Positions 43,719-53,451 of a DNA stretch of 64,000 nucleotides are shown here, in pieces. Position numbers and translations under genes: made by a program. Below the pieces are notes generated by a model. The model had not been told where the DNA came from. It saw only the letters and a list, made by a program, of their open reading frames with translations, and did no database searches. The stretch is from a cf. Phormidesmis sp. LEGE 11477 (GTDB lineage Bacteria; Cyanobacteriota; Cyanobacteriia; Phormidesmidales; Phormidesmidaceae): NCBI RefSeq assembly GCF_015207105.1, contig NZ_JADEXO010000020.1, positions 1 through 64,000 of the forward strand. The letters run 5' to 3'. Within the stretch, counting starts at the first letter, position 1. Each line of letters starts with the position of its first letter.

Positions 43719-45887
43719 TCAATGGGGAGTTCGCTGCGTCAGTTGAGCGACGACTTCTGCAATATCTTTTAGTCCAATAGGCTTGGCAATATGCATCTGA
43801 AAACCTGCTAGGAGTGCTTTGGCTCTGTATTGACTTTCTATGAAGGCAGTCAGGGCGATCGCAGGTACATCACCCCCGTCTTCAGCCCTTCGAGCGCGGA
43901 TCTTTCTGAGCAGCGCATACCCATCCGAGTCAGGGAGGCTGATGTCGCTAACGAGAACATCTGGCTGGCAGCTTTCAAAAGCCTCCATGGCTGATTCAAC
44001 GGTGGTCGCAACGCTGACCTGCGCGCCGTATGTCTCTAGCATCAACTTATACATATCTAGCGCATCTATATAGTCTTCTACCACTAACACTTTTACTCCC
44101 TGAAGGAGGGAATCATCCCTCTCTTGAGACCTTTGGTCACTAATGCCTAACTCAGATGGAGTATTACTACTCTCTTCCTGCGAATATAGAACTGACATTG
44201 CCTCTGAAGATAGCGTTGGCAGCTCAATTGTAAAGGTGCTTCCTTTCCCGACTCCTGCACTCTGCGCTCTGATGCTGCCATAATGAAGGCCCATGATGTA
44301 GTGAGAAATCGAAAGTCCTATACCCAGTCCTTTTGTTCGTTGACTCTTCTCTGATGGAGTGTCTCGTGCTTGCCAAAAGCGCTCAAAAAGATGGGGGATC
44401 TCTGTCTCCTTTAGTCCTTTGCCTGTGTCTTTGACTGAAATTGAGAGTGTATCTTCTTCACCGCTCAAGGAAATATCTATCGAGCCTTTCTCGGGAGTAA
44501 ATTTGATGGCATTCGAGAGTAAATTTCGGATGACCTGCTGTAGCCTGACACCATCGGCCATTACATAGTTCGATAGCAAGTCGCCTTCTAGAGAGGGTGG
44601 TTTATCAGCTATCTCTTCAGACGACTTTTCCTCTTTAGAGGTCATACTACCTGCCCGTATAGGTAGAGACTGAGTATGAAATGAGATTTGGAGCTGTTTT
44701 GTGATAGCGACTATGCTTAGCGCCTCTATGGCACAAGCAACTATTTGCCCTATCTGTTCGAAAGACAGGAGCTCTGGAGTAAACGAAAGCTTCCCCTTTC
44801 TAATACGTGAAACGTCTAGAAGATCTTCAATGAGATTTTCTAGCAGTACTGTGTTCTTTTCGATCACCTTGAAGGCTTTTGGCACCATATCCGCTTCAGG
44901 TTGAACTTCCGTAAGACCTACCCAGCCTTTAATCACTGAAAGTGGAGACCTCAGCTCATGAGAGACGGTTGATAAGAAATCATCTTTGAATTGATTGGCT
45001 TGTTCCGCCTCATTACGCGCAGCTTCAGCCTCAGCCAAGAGCTGCTGACGCTGCTGCGCGGTTTGATATTTCTCGGTGACATCACGCCATGTCAGGACAA
45101 GGCCATCGTTTAGCTTGGCAGCCCGCAAATCTATAACAACTTTCTGAGCGACCGACTCGTGCCCCTCCAATATGACTTCCTTTTCTAGAGGGCGACCTGT
45201 GACTAGAACGCTAGAAAGCTGGTTCAAAAAGTCGATATTACCCTCTCCTACTTTTGCGTCTCTAAAGGCTGGAACGGCAGCGTATATAGATTTATCGATA
45301 GCCTCTTCTACAGAGATAGAAAGATAATTACAGGCAGCCTTATTGAGATAAGTGATGGTAAAGTCTCTAACAATGCCGTCCTCTCTGTTAGCAACAACCA
45401 CAGCAAGAGGGTCTGCCATGGTTTGAGTCAGCGTATGAAAACGCTTCTCACTTTCTTCTCTCTCAAGCGTTGCTAGTCGAAGTGCTTGTCTCTCTTCTTG
45501 TTCTCTAACTGCTCTTTCAACAGCCGGAGCTAATAGCTCCAAGCGCTGTTTAACGATATAGTCTGTTGCTCCCGCCTTGAGGGCTTCTACGGCTCTCTCT
45601 TCACCTAGGACGGCTGATACTAAGATGCATGGAATATCTGGGCGGATGTCTTGAGCAATTTTGATAGCGCTAAGACCGTCAAAGGTAGGAAGCGAATAGT
45701 CTGCTAATATCAAGCTGATATGCTCAGATTCTAGTATTGAACGAAACTCAGATTCGGTTTCAACTCGCGTGAACTCACAGTCCATCTGCGCTTTGGTGAG
45801 CAGCGTACTAATAAGCTCGGCATCAGCAGCGTCGTCTTCTAGTAGTAAAAACCGCAGTCGCTCAAAGCCAGTCGATAACTGATCCAT
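43719..45887 (-). CDS. Hybrid histidine kinase (REC-PAS-HisKA-HATPase-REC)
   Basis: A 722-residue cytoplasmic sensor kinase. An N-terminal receiver (RFLLLEDDAADAELISTLL, phospho-acceptor in ISLILADYSLPTFDG) is followed by a PAS domain (RFHTLTQTMADPLAVVVANR). The dimerisation and phosphotransfer domain carries the H-box LSTVSHELRSPLSVIKGW. The ATPase has NAIKFTPEKGSIDIS (N box), VKDTGKGL and GLGIGLSISHYI. A C-terminal receiver (VKVLVVEDYIDALDMYKLML, Asp in VLVSDISLPDSDGY) completes it. No membrane segment is seen. It sits beside other kinase genes and a phytochrome. Confidence 0.93.
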   Translation of the reverse strand: MDQLSTGFERLRFLLLEDDAADAELISTLLTKAQMDCEFTRVETESEFRSILESEHISLILADYSLPTFDGLSAIKIAQDIRPDIPCILVSAVLGEERAVEALKAGATDYIVKQRLELLAPAVERAVREQEERQALRLATLEREESEKRFHTLTQTMADPLAVVVANREDGIVRDFTITYLNKAACNYLSISVEEAIDKSIYAAVPAFRDAKVGEGNIDFLNQLSSVLVTGRPLEKEVILEGHESVAQKVVIDLRAAKLNDGLVLTWRDVTEKYQTAQQRQQLLAEAEAARNEAEQANQFKDDFLSTVSHELRSPLSVIKGWVGLTEVQPEADMVPKAFKVIEKNTVLLENLIEDLLDVSRIRKGKLSFTPELLSFEQIGQIVACAIEALSIVAITKQLQISFHTQSLPIRAGSMTSKEEKSSEEIADKPPSLEGDLLSNYVMADGVRLQQVIRNLLSNAIKFTPEKGSIDISLSGEEDTLSISVKDTGKGLKETEIPHLFERFWQARDTPSEKSQRTKGLGIGLSISHYIMGLHYGSIRAQSAGVGKGSTFTIELPTLSSEAMSVLYSQEESSNTPSELGISDQRSQERDDSLLQGVKVLVVEDYIDALDMYKLMLETYGAQVSVATTVESAMEAFESCQPDVLVSDISLPDSDGYALLRKIRARRAEDGGDVPAIALTAFIESQYRAKALLAGFQMHIAKPIGLKDIAEVVAQLTQRTPH

Positions 45888-46107
45888 ATCCCCATCGAAA
45901 ACACACTTGCTATTGTGTGGGTATTAAAACCTTAGATTTTTTACTTTTATTACAAAATACTATACTAGCGTTTTGGTCGAATAACTATCCCCAATCTAAG
46001 ACCTCTGACAATCTATAGAGATATGCATGAGCTTTTGTACAGAGCCATACCTCAGCGCGCGCTCCGTGCGGACACAGGTCTTATCTCTTTGGATAGATGC
46101 ATTTCAC

Positions 46108-47682
46108 TTACCTTCGCGCGGCAGAAGCAATTGGTAAAGAGAAGTAGAAAGTAGCCCCTTCACTCACTAGACCCTCAGCCCATACGTCGCCTCGATGACG
46201 AGCCACTATACGCTTAACGCTCGCTAGTCCAATGCCCGTGCCCTCAATGACTTCATCACTGTGTGCTTTTTGAAACATGCCAAACATCCGCTCGCTCTGT
46301 TTAGCGTCAAAGCCGATGCCATTATCTTCGATAAAAAAGACAATCTTTTCTGGTAGCGTCTGCGTAGAAGGTTCTAAATCACCCATCTTTAAATCACCTG
46401 TCGTAGTGCCGATACGAATGTGAGTATCTGTCCGGCTTTGCGTGAACTTGAGCGCGTTGTCGATTAAATTTTGCCAAACGGTGACTATCAGTGTGCGATC
46501 GCAAATGACCGTTGGTAGCGGTGAAATACGCCAGTGAACACTGCGCTCTGGCATGTTGTCGGCTGCTTGAGAGACTAACTGCTGCACAACTTTGTCCATA
46601 TCTACGGGCTCGTAGACCATCTCAGCGCGTCCGGTCCGAGAAAACTCTAGCAAAGCGTCAATCATTATATTTGCTCGATCAGCTAAGTCCAAGATGACTT
46701 CGAGATAGTTCCCCGCCCGCTTACCTGCTTCGTTTTGGCCAATGTCAAACTGGCTAGACTGGCTGAGCGTTTCTCCAAGTAAGTCTGCAAACCCCCTAAT
46801 CTGTCTTATAGGCGTCCGCAAGTCATGAGAGACAGAATAGGCAAATAGCTCTAACTCCCTATTGATTCCTGCTAGCTGCTCAGTACGCTGTTCTACCTGC
46901 AATTCCAGGGTCTGATTTAGCTGATTTAGCGCTTGCTCTGCTTGCTTTTTCGCTGAGATATCTTCAATTAGGCCGTTGATAATCACTTTGTCATTGACCT
47001 GGCTAGGTGTGGCGATTATCTTTAGCCATAGCGACCGTTCAACTCTAGAAGATTCACTAAGCGGGGTTAGCTCAATTTCGCGAGTGTAAGGAACCCTAAT
47101 GGGGCGATCGGCAGCAGCAAGTCCTTGGCCTAATGCTAGCTGCGCTGCCTCTATCGACTCTATTCCTAGCATGTTGAGCGTAGCCGCATTCGCCTCAAGC
47201 AACTGCCCTGATTGATTGGCTGTAAAGATCCCAATATCTAACTGATTGAGCAAAGACTGAAGCTGCTGCTCTAGCTCAGTGGCTTTGCGCTGAGTTTGGA
47301 ACTTTCGCCAGGCAGAGCGCACCGCCTGACGGAGGCGGACAAAATGCTGTGGGGCCTTAATCACATAATCATCCAGGCCGGACTTCATCGCCTCAACAGC
47401 AATCTCCTGCGTGCCCGTATTGGTGAACATAATGACAGGACACTCAGGCAGACGTTCTTTGATGGCGCTCAGCGTCTTTAGTCCATTTGACCAACCTAGC
47501 TGAAAATCAGTAATAACAAAGTCAAAATCTGCTTTCCCTAACGCTAGGTCAAACTGCTTTTGATCGATGATTTCTTGTATAGCGATGTCTTCAAACTCGC
47601 GGTTAAGCTCGCGTTTTACGATTAGGCGATCGTTGGGATTGTCATCTATCAATAGGATGGTCTGAAGGCGAGCCTTATACAT
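46108..47682 (-). CDS. Histidine kinase with N-terminal receiver (REC-PAS-HisKA-HATPase)
   Basis: A 524-residue cytoplasmic protein. The receiver (TILLIDDNPNDRLIVKREL, Asp in FVITDFQLGWSNG) is followed by a PAS domain (LLNQLDIGIFTANQSGQLLE), a coiled coil, the H-box LFAYSVSHDLRTPIRQIRGF, and an ATPase (NLIDNALKFTQSRTD, IEDNGIGFDAKQ, GTGIGLASVKRIV). The H-box and ATPase style resemble the bacteriophytochrome-associated kinase group. It is transcribed divergently from the phytochrome gene with 259 bases between, so shared light-related control is plausible. Confidence 0.92.
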   Translation of the reverse strand: MYKARLQTILLIDDNPNDRLIVKRELNREFEDIAIQEIIDQKQFDLALGKADFDFVITDFQLGWSNGLKTLSAIKERLPECPVIMFTNTGTQEIAVEAMKSGLDDYVIKAPQHFVRLRQAVRSAWRKFQTQRKATELEQQLQSLLNQLDIGIFTANQSGQLLEANAATLNMLGIESIEAAQLALGQGLAAADRPIRVPYTREIELTPLSESSRVERSLWLKIIATPSQVNDKVIINGLIEDISAKKQAEQALNQLNQTLELQVEQRTEQLAGINRELELFAYSVSHDLRTPIRQIRGFADLLGETLSQSSQFDIGQNEAGKRAGNYLEVILDLADRANIMIDALLEFSRTGRAEMVYEPVDMDKVVQQLVSQAADNMPERSVHWRISPLPTVICDRTLIVTVWQNLIDNALKFTQSRTDTHIRIGTTTGDLKMGDLEPSTQTLPEKIVFFIEDNGIGFDAKQSERMFGMFQKAHSDEVIEGTGIGLASVKRIVARHRGDVWAEGLVSEGATFYFSLPIASAARR

Positions 47683-47941
47683 TGGTAAATTGCAGCCTTT
47701 GCTGACATAGATGCAAAACTGTTAATAATCTAAAAGCTAATAATCTAAAAAGGTCATTTATTTATTAACGCTACCTCACGTAGACACGTTATTTTAAATC
47801 GGTCAGCCTCGGTACACCATGTAATCTAACACTATGTAATATGTAATCTATCAGTGACGATGACTGCCCGGCCTAGTCCAATGAAGGATATAAACAACCC
47901 GATATCAGCGATCAAGTTCAACAGCTTAAGACAAGTCTTCT

Positions 47942-50900
47942 ATGTCTGATCACCTGCCTGCTTTATCATCTCCTGCCAATACGACTAACTCAGCAGTGTC
48001 GGTCGAAGTCACGCTGACAAACTGCGATCGCGAGCCCATTCGTATTCCAGGCCAGATTCAGCCCCATGGACTGCTGCTAGTGCTAGCGGAAAAGACCTTA
48101 GATATTTTGCAGGTAAGTGAAAACGTTGAATCTTTTCTAGGCTTAGAACCGTCCGAATTACTAGGTCAGCCCCTTAGTCACATAGTAGAAGAACAGCAGT
48201 GTCGAGCTATTCAGCAAGCGCTACAAACGTCTGAACCATCTTCTGAACAAAGCAAGTCTATCTCTCTAGGGTTAGTAGTCTTATCTAGTGCTGCTAGACA
48301 AACTAGCGTGGTAGAAAAAGAAAAGCCGATATCCTCATTGCGTGGGCTTTTGCATGTGAGTGCAGATGCCGTCATTCTAGAGCTTGTTCTAGAAGCGGAT
48401 ACCATAGCGGCTTCTACTGCAAAGCATGAAGATGCAGAATCTGACGATCTATCCGCTAAGCTGCACCAAAAAGTTAGACAGTTTCAAACGGCAGATAGTC
48501 TAACAGCGCTGACCGATCAGATCGCGCAGGCGGTATCCGACTTAACCGGATTTGATCGGGTCATGGTGTATCAGTTCGCCACCGACTACAGCGGTACGGT
48601 CATTGCAGAGACAGTAGCATCGTCATTAAAAGGCTCCAGCTTTCTTGGTCTAAGGTATCCGGCGACTGATATTCCGTCCCAGGCCCGTGAACTCTACCTT
48701 CAGAACTGGTCGCGGACAATTCCTGATGTCGAGTACGAGCCAGTTAGGATCGTTCCAGAGCGGCATCCGCTGACGCACAGTCCACTCGATCTAAGCTCAG
48801 CCGTGCTAAGAAGTGTATCGCCGATGCACATAGAGTATCTACAGAACATGGGCGTGCGGGCGGCGATGTCAATTTCGCTAATCGTAGAGAACCGGCTGTG
48901 GGGCTTGATCGCTTGCCATCACTGTCAGACTAGATCAGTGAGCTTAGAAGTCCGCAATGCCTGCGAGCTGCTTGGACAGATAGCTTCTCTAGAGCTATTT
49001 CGTCAGCAGACGCTGATAGAAAAGCACTATCTAGCAGAGGTTCGTAGCATTCAGCAGCAGATTCGACAGACGTTGACGCGATCGCCTCTTGCCTATGCAA
49101 TCGACTCTGCGCTCAGGCGGCACCAGCAGTCGCTATTAGCGCTAGTTCGCGCCACGGGTGCGGCTGTTGTCTTTAACGATCATAACGACCGGTTAACGTT
49201 AATAGGGGATACTCCTGCTGCCGAGAGCGTTCAAGCGCTAGCAACGTGGCTAGTACAGAAGCGACAGGAGGTTTACTGTACCCACTCGCTTGTACAAGAT
49301 TTTGTGCTGCCTGAGCCTGAACAGAACTGTGCTTGTGGATTGCTTAGTATCTCCATCTTTTTATCTCAATCTTCTTACCACGTGCTGTGGTTTAGGCCCG
49401 AGCTAGTTCAATCAGTCGAATGGGGTGGCGACCCCTCAAAGCCATCGACTGTCGCTGAAGACGGCAGCTTGAATCTGACGCCGCGTCAGTCGTTCGAGCG
49501 CTGGAAAGAATCAGTACATGGTCAATCGCTCCCTTGGCAAAGTAATGAAGTCGCCGCCGCGCAAGAGCTGCGTTCGACGTTGCTATTAGCGGCGCTAGAA
49601 TTCTCTCAAGCATCGCTAAAACAAGCTGCTAGCAGAGCGCATATTGCCAGTCAGGCGAAGAGCCAGTTTCTAGCAAAGATGAGCCATGAGCTGAGGACGC
49701 CGCTCAACGCGATTCTAGGCTTTACCCAACTGCTGCACTATCACGAATCACTGTCTCCTGAACAGCGTGATCGTCTAAATATCATCAACCGTAGCGGCGA
49801 GCATTTGCTATCGCTGATTAACGACGTTCTAGAAACTTCTCGAATCGAGGCCGGGCAGCTCAGACTGAACGAGAGCTGTTTTGACCTGCATCAGTTTATC
49901 AAGTCGATACGAGAGATGCTGACGCTGCGAGCCAGCAATAGGAATCTCCTATTTAAGGTAGACCAAACTCCTCAAGTTCCTAAATATGTATGGGGAGATG
50001 AGATCAAGCTCAAGCAAGTGGTGATCAATCTTGTCGGCAATGCAATTAAGTTCACCAACCACGGAGAAGTCAAACTGAGCGTTTCCCGCTTGTCAGAAGC
50101 GGATGAATCGCCCGTTGCAAAGCCAACAGAGACGCAAGAAGAAGAACTAACTAGTGAGATAGAAGGCGCAAGCACATCTGACAGAATACCTGAAACTGCT
50201 TGCATTCAATTCGAGGTGAATGATACTGGCTGTGGCATCAAAGCTGAGAATATCGAGACTATCTTCGAGCCCTTCAAACAGACTGAGGCAGGTCGCCAGG
50301 CACACGAAGGTACAGGGCTAGGGCTTTTGATTAGTCGCCAAAATGCGCGGCTGATGGGCGGAGATATCAAAGTACACTCTCAACTGGGCCAAGGCTCATC
50401 GTTTGTTTGCCAAGTTCAACTGGGCTTGCGAACAGCGAACGATCTCACCACGCCAAAGCAGCCGCTACGCCGAGTTGTGGCGCTAGCCAAAGATCAAAGA
50501 AACTATCGGATTCTAGTCGTCGAAGATGTGGTTGAGAATCGACAATTGCTAGTCTCTCTGCTGACGACTGTAGGCTTTGATGTCCGAACTGCTAACAATG
50601 GTAAAGAGGCCGTAGACATCTGGCGGCAATGGCATCCTGACTGCATTTGGATGGATCTGTACATGCCTAAGATGAATGGATACGAGGCAGCTCAGCAGAT
50701 TCGCGCCGAGCAAGCGGCTACCGACTCTACTTCTCCCCCGGTGATCATCGCGCTGAGTGCTTCTGTGATCGATCACTTTCGCAGCGATTTAGTCAATCTT
50801 GGGTTTGATGACTATATATCCAAACCCTTCAAAATCAATGTTATTTTTGAGAAAATGGCCGACCATATGGGCGTTCGCTACCAATATGCAGACAAAGATA

Positions 50901-51166
50901 GTAGCGCCACGGCTATCGATACATTGCCAGCGGTAGTCCTGCCGACAGAACCAGAACAGATGGCAGCATTGCGATCGCAGTTGCTAGCCCAACCCAGAGA
51001 TTGGCAAACTGACTTCCATCGTGCGGTCCTAGGCGCTAGAGAGAGCCGGATAGAACAGCTAACCCAGCAGCTATCATCGAAAGCCCTCGCCGATTCACTG
51101 CGAGCCTGTTTAGAACAGCTCCGATTTGACTTACTACAGCAGCTAGTTGAACCGCTATCGCGTTAG
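47942..51166 (+). CDS. Bacteriophytochrome-type hybrid histidine kinase (PAS-GAF-PHY-HK-REC)
   Basis: A 1074-residue red/far-red photoreceptor. The N-terminal Cys28 (TNCDREPIRIPGQIQPHG) corresponds to the biliverdin-binding cysteine of bacteriophytochromes. The GAF domain has the DIP motif (YPATDIPSQARELY) and PMHIEYLQNMGV, where Cph1-type proteins carry Cys-His; here Met-His, so no GAF cysteine. The PHY tongue is visible (LWFRPELVQSVEWGG and TPRQSFERW). Next come the H-box KMSHELRTPLNAILGF (His582), an ATPase (NAIKFTNHGEVK, GTGLGLLISRQ) and a C-terminal receiver (ILVVEDVVENRQLL, Asp in CIWMDLYMPKMNGY). A cyanobacterium with such a protein probably uses biliverdin rather than phycocyanobilin in it. 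Confidence 0.95.
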   Translation: MSDHLPALSSPANTTNSAVSVEVTLTNCDREPIRIPGQIQPHGLLLVLAEKTLDILQVSENVESFLGLEPSELLGQPLSHIVEEQQCRAIQQALQTSEPSSEQSKSISLGLVVLSSAARQTSVVEKEKPISSLRGLLHVSADAVILELVLEADTIAASTAKHEDAESDDLSAKLHQKVRQFQTADSLTALTDQIAQAVSDLTGFDRVMVYQFATDYSGTVIAETVASSLKGSSFLGLRYPATDIPSQARELYLQNWSRTIPDVEYEPVRIVPERHPLTHSPLDLSSAVLRSVSPMHIEYLQNMGVRAAMSISLIVENRLWGLIACHHCQTRSVSLEVRNACELLGQIASLELFRQQTLIEKHYLAEVRSIQQQIRQTLTRSPLAYAIDSALRRHQQSLLALVRATGAAVVFNDHNDRLTLIGDTPAAESVQALATWLVQKRQEVYCTHSLVQDFVLPEPEQNCACGLLSISIFLSQSSYHVLWFRPELVQSVEWGGDPSKPSTVAEDGSLNLTPRQSFERWKESVHGQSLPWQSNEVAAAQELRSTLLLAALEFSQASLKQAASRAHIASQAKSQFLAKMSHELRTPLNAILGFTQLLHYHESLSPEQRDRLNIINRSGEHLLSLINDVLETSRIEAGQLRLNESCFDLHQFIKSIREMLTLRASNRNLLFKVDQTPQVPKYVWGDEIKLKQVVINLVGNAIKFTNHGEVKLSVSRLSEADESPVAKPTETQEEELTSEIEGASTSDRIPETACIQFEVNDTGCGIKAENIETIFEPFKQTEAGRQAHEGTGLGLLISRQNARLMGGDIKVHSQLGQGSSFVCQVQLGLRTANDLTTPKQPLRRVVALAKDQRNYRILVVEDVVENRQLLVSLLTTVGFDVRTANNGKEAVDIWRQWHPDCIWMDLYMPKMNGYEAAQQIRAEQAATDSTSPPVIIALSASVIDHFRSDLVNLGFDDYISKPFKINVIFEKMADHMGVRYQYADKDSSATAIDTLPAVVLPTEPEQMAALRSQLLAQPRDWQTDFHRAVLGARESRIEQLTQQLSSKALADSLRACLEQLRFDLLQQLVEPLSR

Positions 51167-51257
51167 CCCTGACCAAAAGCTAATCTCAGCCAAAAGGAGC
51201 TTGTAATCTACCTAGTGCTACCCCGTATACTCGTTTGATAATGTTCAATCTTAATAC

Positions 51258-52394
51258 ATGACTTCGGCCCGCGATTTGCGAACGATTGGCGATATCTTGA
51301 TCGTTGACGATCAGCCTGAGAACTTACAGCTGCTCTCCGATACCTTGAGTCGTCAAAGCTATGAACTACGCCGCGTACTAAGTGGACAGCTAGCGATTCA
51401 GGTAGCGCAGTTCGACCCGCCTGACTTGATCTTGCTAGATATTCGTATGCCAGGTATGGATGGGTACGAAGTTTGCCGTCAGCTTAAAGCTAATGAGCAA
51501 ACACAAGATATTCCTATCATCTTTTTGAGCGCCCTAGATGACCCGATCGACAAGGTAAAAGCATTCGATGCTGGTGGCGCTGACTATGTATCTAAGCCCT
51601 TTCAGATTCCTGAAGTGCTGGCTCGGGTACGCCATCAGCTACAGATTAGACAGCTTCGGGCGCAAGCCGAAGAGCAGCAGCAGCAGCTTCTAGAGAAAGC
51701 TCAAGCGCTAGAGACGGCAAATCAAGAGCTAGAGTTCTTTTCCTCATCCGCTTCCCACGATCTCACCGCACCTTTGCGAGGGCTTCAGAGCCTATCAGAA
51801 GTTCTCATAGAAGACTATGGCGATCGCCTCGACGAGATTGGTCAAACGTATCTACATCGGATCAGATCGACTGCTATTGAGATGGACTTATTGCTGAAGA
51901 CGCTGTTGGACTACAGCCGGATGAGCCGCACCGAGTTTTCAGTCGGCCCAGTTTCACTGCAAACTGTTGTCGATAACACGCTCCATGCTCTGCGCTCTAA
52001 CATTGAGAGCAGTGGGGCTAGCATTGAAGTTCAGCCGAATCTACCTGTTGTTGTTGGATTCTCTTTAATTCTAGAAAGGATGGCTATCAATCTGTTGAAT
52101 AATGCGCTGAAGTACGTCGAACCAGGCAACTCGCCGAGAGTTTATATCGGGGCAGAAAAGAATCAACAAACCGTTCGCTGGTTTTTCCAAGATAATGGCA
52201 TTGGCATCAACGAAGAGGATCAGGCTCGGATCTTTAAGCCATTTGAGCGCTTACACGGTCGCGAGTCCTATCCGGGTACAGGGTTTGGACTCGCTATCGT
52301 ACAGCGTGGAATCGTCCGGCTAGGCGGTTGCTGTGGAGTGGACTCTACGGTAGGGGAGGGCAGTCGTTTTTGGATAGAGCTACCGGCCAGCTAG
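51258..52394 (+). CDS. Response-regulator/histidine-kinase protein (REC-HisKA-HATPase)
   Basis: A 378-residue cytoplasmic protein. The receiver domain holds ILIVDDQPENLQLLSD and the phospho-acceptor in LILLDIRMPGMDGYE. A coiled-coil linker is followed by an unusual H-box (SSSASHDLTAPLRGLQSLSE) and an ATPase (NLLNNALKYVEPGNSP, FQDNGIGINEED, GTGFGLAIVQRG). It begins 91 bases after the phytochrome stop on the same strand and may receive or relay its phosphate signal. It lacks a sensory domain of its own. Confidence 0.93.
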   Translation: MTSARDLRTIGDILIVDDQPENLQLLSDTLSRQSYELRRVLSGQLAIQVAQFDPPDLILLDIRMPGMDGYEVCRQLKANEQTQDIPIIFLSALDDPIDKVKAFDAGGADYVSKPFQIPEVLARVRHQLQIRQLRAQAEEQQQQLLEKAQALETANQELEFFSSSASHDLTAPLRGLQSLSEVLIEDYGDRLDEIGQTYLHRIRSTAIEMDLLLKTLLDYSRMSRTEFSVGPVSLQTVVDNTLHALRSNIESSGASIEVQPNLPVVVGFSLILERMAINLLNNALKYVEPGNSPRVYIGAEKNQQTVRWFFQDNGIGINEEDQARIFKPFERLHGRESYPGTGFGLAIVQRGIVRLGGCCGVDSTVGEGSRFWIELPAS

Positions 52395-52461
52395 GATAGC
52401 TGAAGTGAAGAACCGGTACGGCAAATTGCTGTATCAATAACCTTAATAGAGAGTTTTCTAT

Positions 52462-53442
52462 TCATTCTGTAGTCGGAAAATCTTCTTCTGGTTCAGGCGG
52501 AAGCTTTTCAGGAATGATAACCTCTATTTCATCATCTTCATCTAGTGCTGGTTTATCCACTGTTGATTCTAGAACTTCTGTCGGTTCGTCCGATTCGTCA
52601 GTAGGTTCTGTATTTTCTGGAATCTCTTCGCTTAGGGCTTCTGACTCTAGCAAAACTGAGTTTGGCTCAATTTCTGATGTAGTCGACTCATGCACTGCTT
52701 GGGTCGGTTTATCAGAGTCTTCTTCTGATTCTTCTGGTTTTAACTCTTCTATTTCCGGCGCTTCTATTTTTGGTTCATCTATTTCTGGTTCTTTTAATTG
52801 TTCTTCTAGTTTAATGTCCTTTGATTCTTTTTCTTCTAATTCAAGTTCTTTCGATTCGAGAGGAGCAGATTCAGGTAAAAGTTTGTTGAGTCTAATCCCT
52901 AGAATGAGAAAGTCGGTGGCGATCGCACCTTCCTCAACCGCAGGCACCCGCTTCAAAGCATCTGGGCCAATCAGCAGCGCTCTACCAGCACTAACCGAAA
53001 TTTGCATAAATGTAGAGGCGATGAAAAACGCGATCGCACCCCAGAACAAACCAGCCCTAGGCTTCAGCATCGGACTAACCTGCGGCAGCATCACATAGAT
53101 TTTCACCAGCAGCCACAGCGAAAAGGCAGCGACTAGGACAGCTAGCGCTTTGATTTGCCAAGACTTAAAGATCTGTAGGCAACGCCGCTGGTCTTCGGTG
53201 AGAGCAGCGGGCCTTAGCGCCGATGGCGGCAGGCTAAAGATATAAAAGGGCTTGAGCCACTGCATCGCTAGAGCTGGGAGAATACCGAGCAGTGCGATCG
53301 CCCAAAACTGCCATCCAAAAGGCAAAGCAGGCCCCGCCGAAGCAAGCCCTGCTAAGCAAACGTCTAGCAGCAGGGGTACAAACGCCAGACCGGCAAAATG
53401 TACCCAAAGATAGCGATTTTGCTGCAACTCAATCATCGCCAT
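52462..53442 (-). CDS. Low-complexity-tail membrane protein
   Basis: A 326-residue protein with four hydrophobic segments in residues 10-180 (HFAGLAFVPLLLDVCLAGLA, WQFWAIALLGILPALAMQWL, ALAVLVAAFSLWLLVKIYV, LFWGAIAFFIASTFMQISV) and a highly acidic, Glu/Pro/Ser-rich tail of about 120 residues. This is the cyanobacterial family known as low-complexity-tail membrane protein, of unknown function. Its start lies just after the infB stop, 9 bases away, so it may be read from the same transcript as the rimP-nusA-ylxR-infB operon. Confidence 0.85.
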   Translation of the reverse strand: MAMIELQQNRYLWVHFAGLAFVPLLLDVCLAGLASAGPALPFGWQFWAIALLGILPALAMQWLKPFYIFSLPPSALRPAALTEDQRRCLQIFKSWQIKALAVLVAAFSLWLLVKIYVMLPQVSPMLKPRAGLFWGAIAFFIASTFMQISVSAGRALLIGPDALKRVPAVEEGAIATDFLILGIRLNKLLPESAPLESKELELEEKESKDIKLEEQLKEPEIDEPKIEAPEIEELKPEESEEDSDKPTQAVHESTTSEIEPNSVLLESEALSEEIPENTEPTDESDEPTEVLESTVDKPALDEDDEIEVIIPEKLPPEPEEDFPTTE

Positions 53443-53451
53443 GCAGACGCT

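Noticed and set aside
52514-53098. 194-codon ORF antisense to the low-complexity-tail protein
   Set aside because: It is the Ser-rich mirror of the Glu-rich tail on the other strand.
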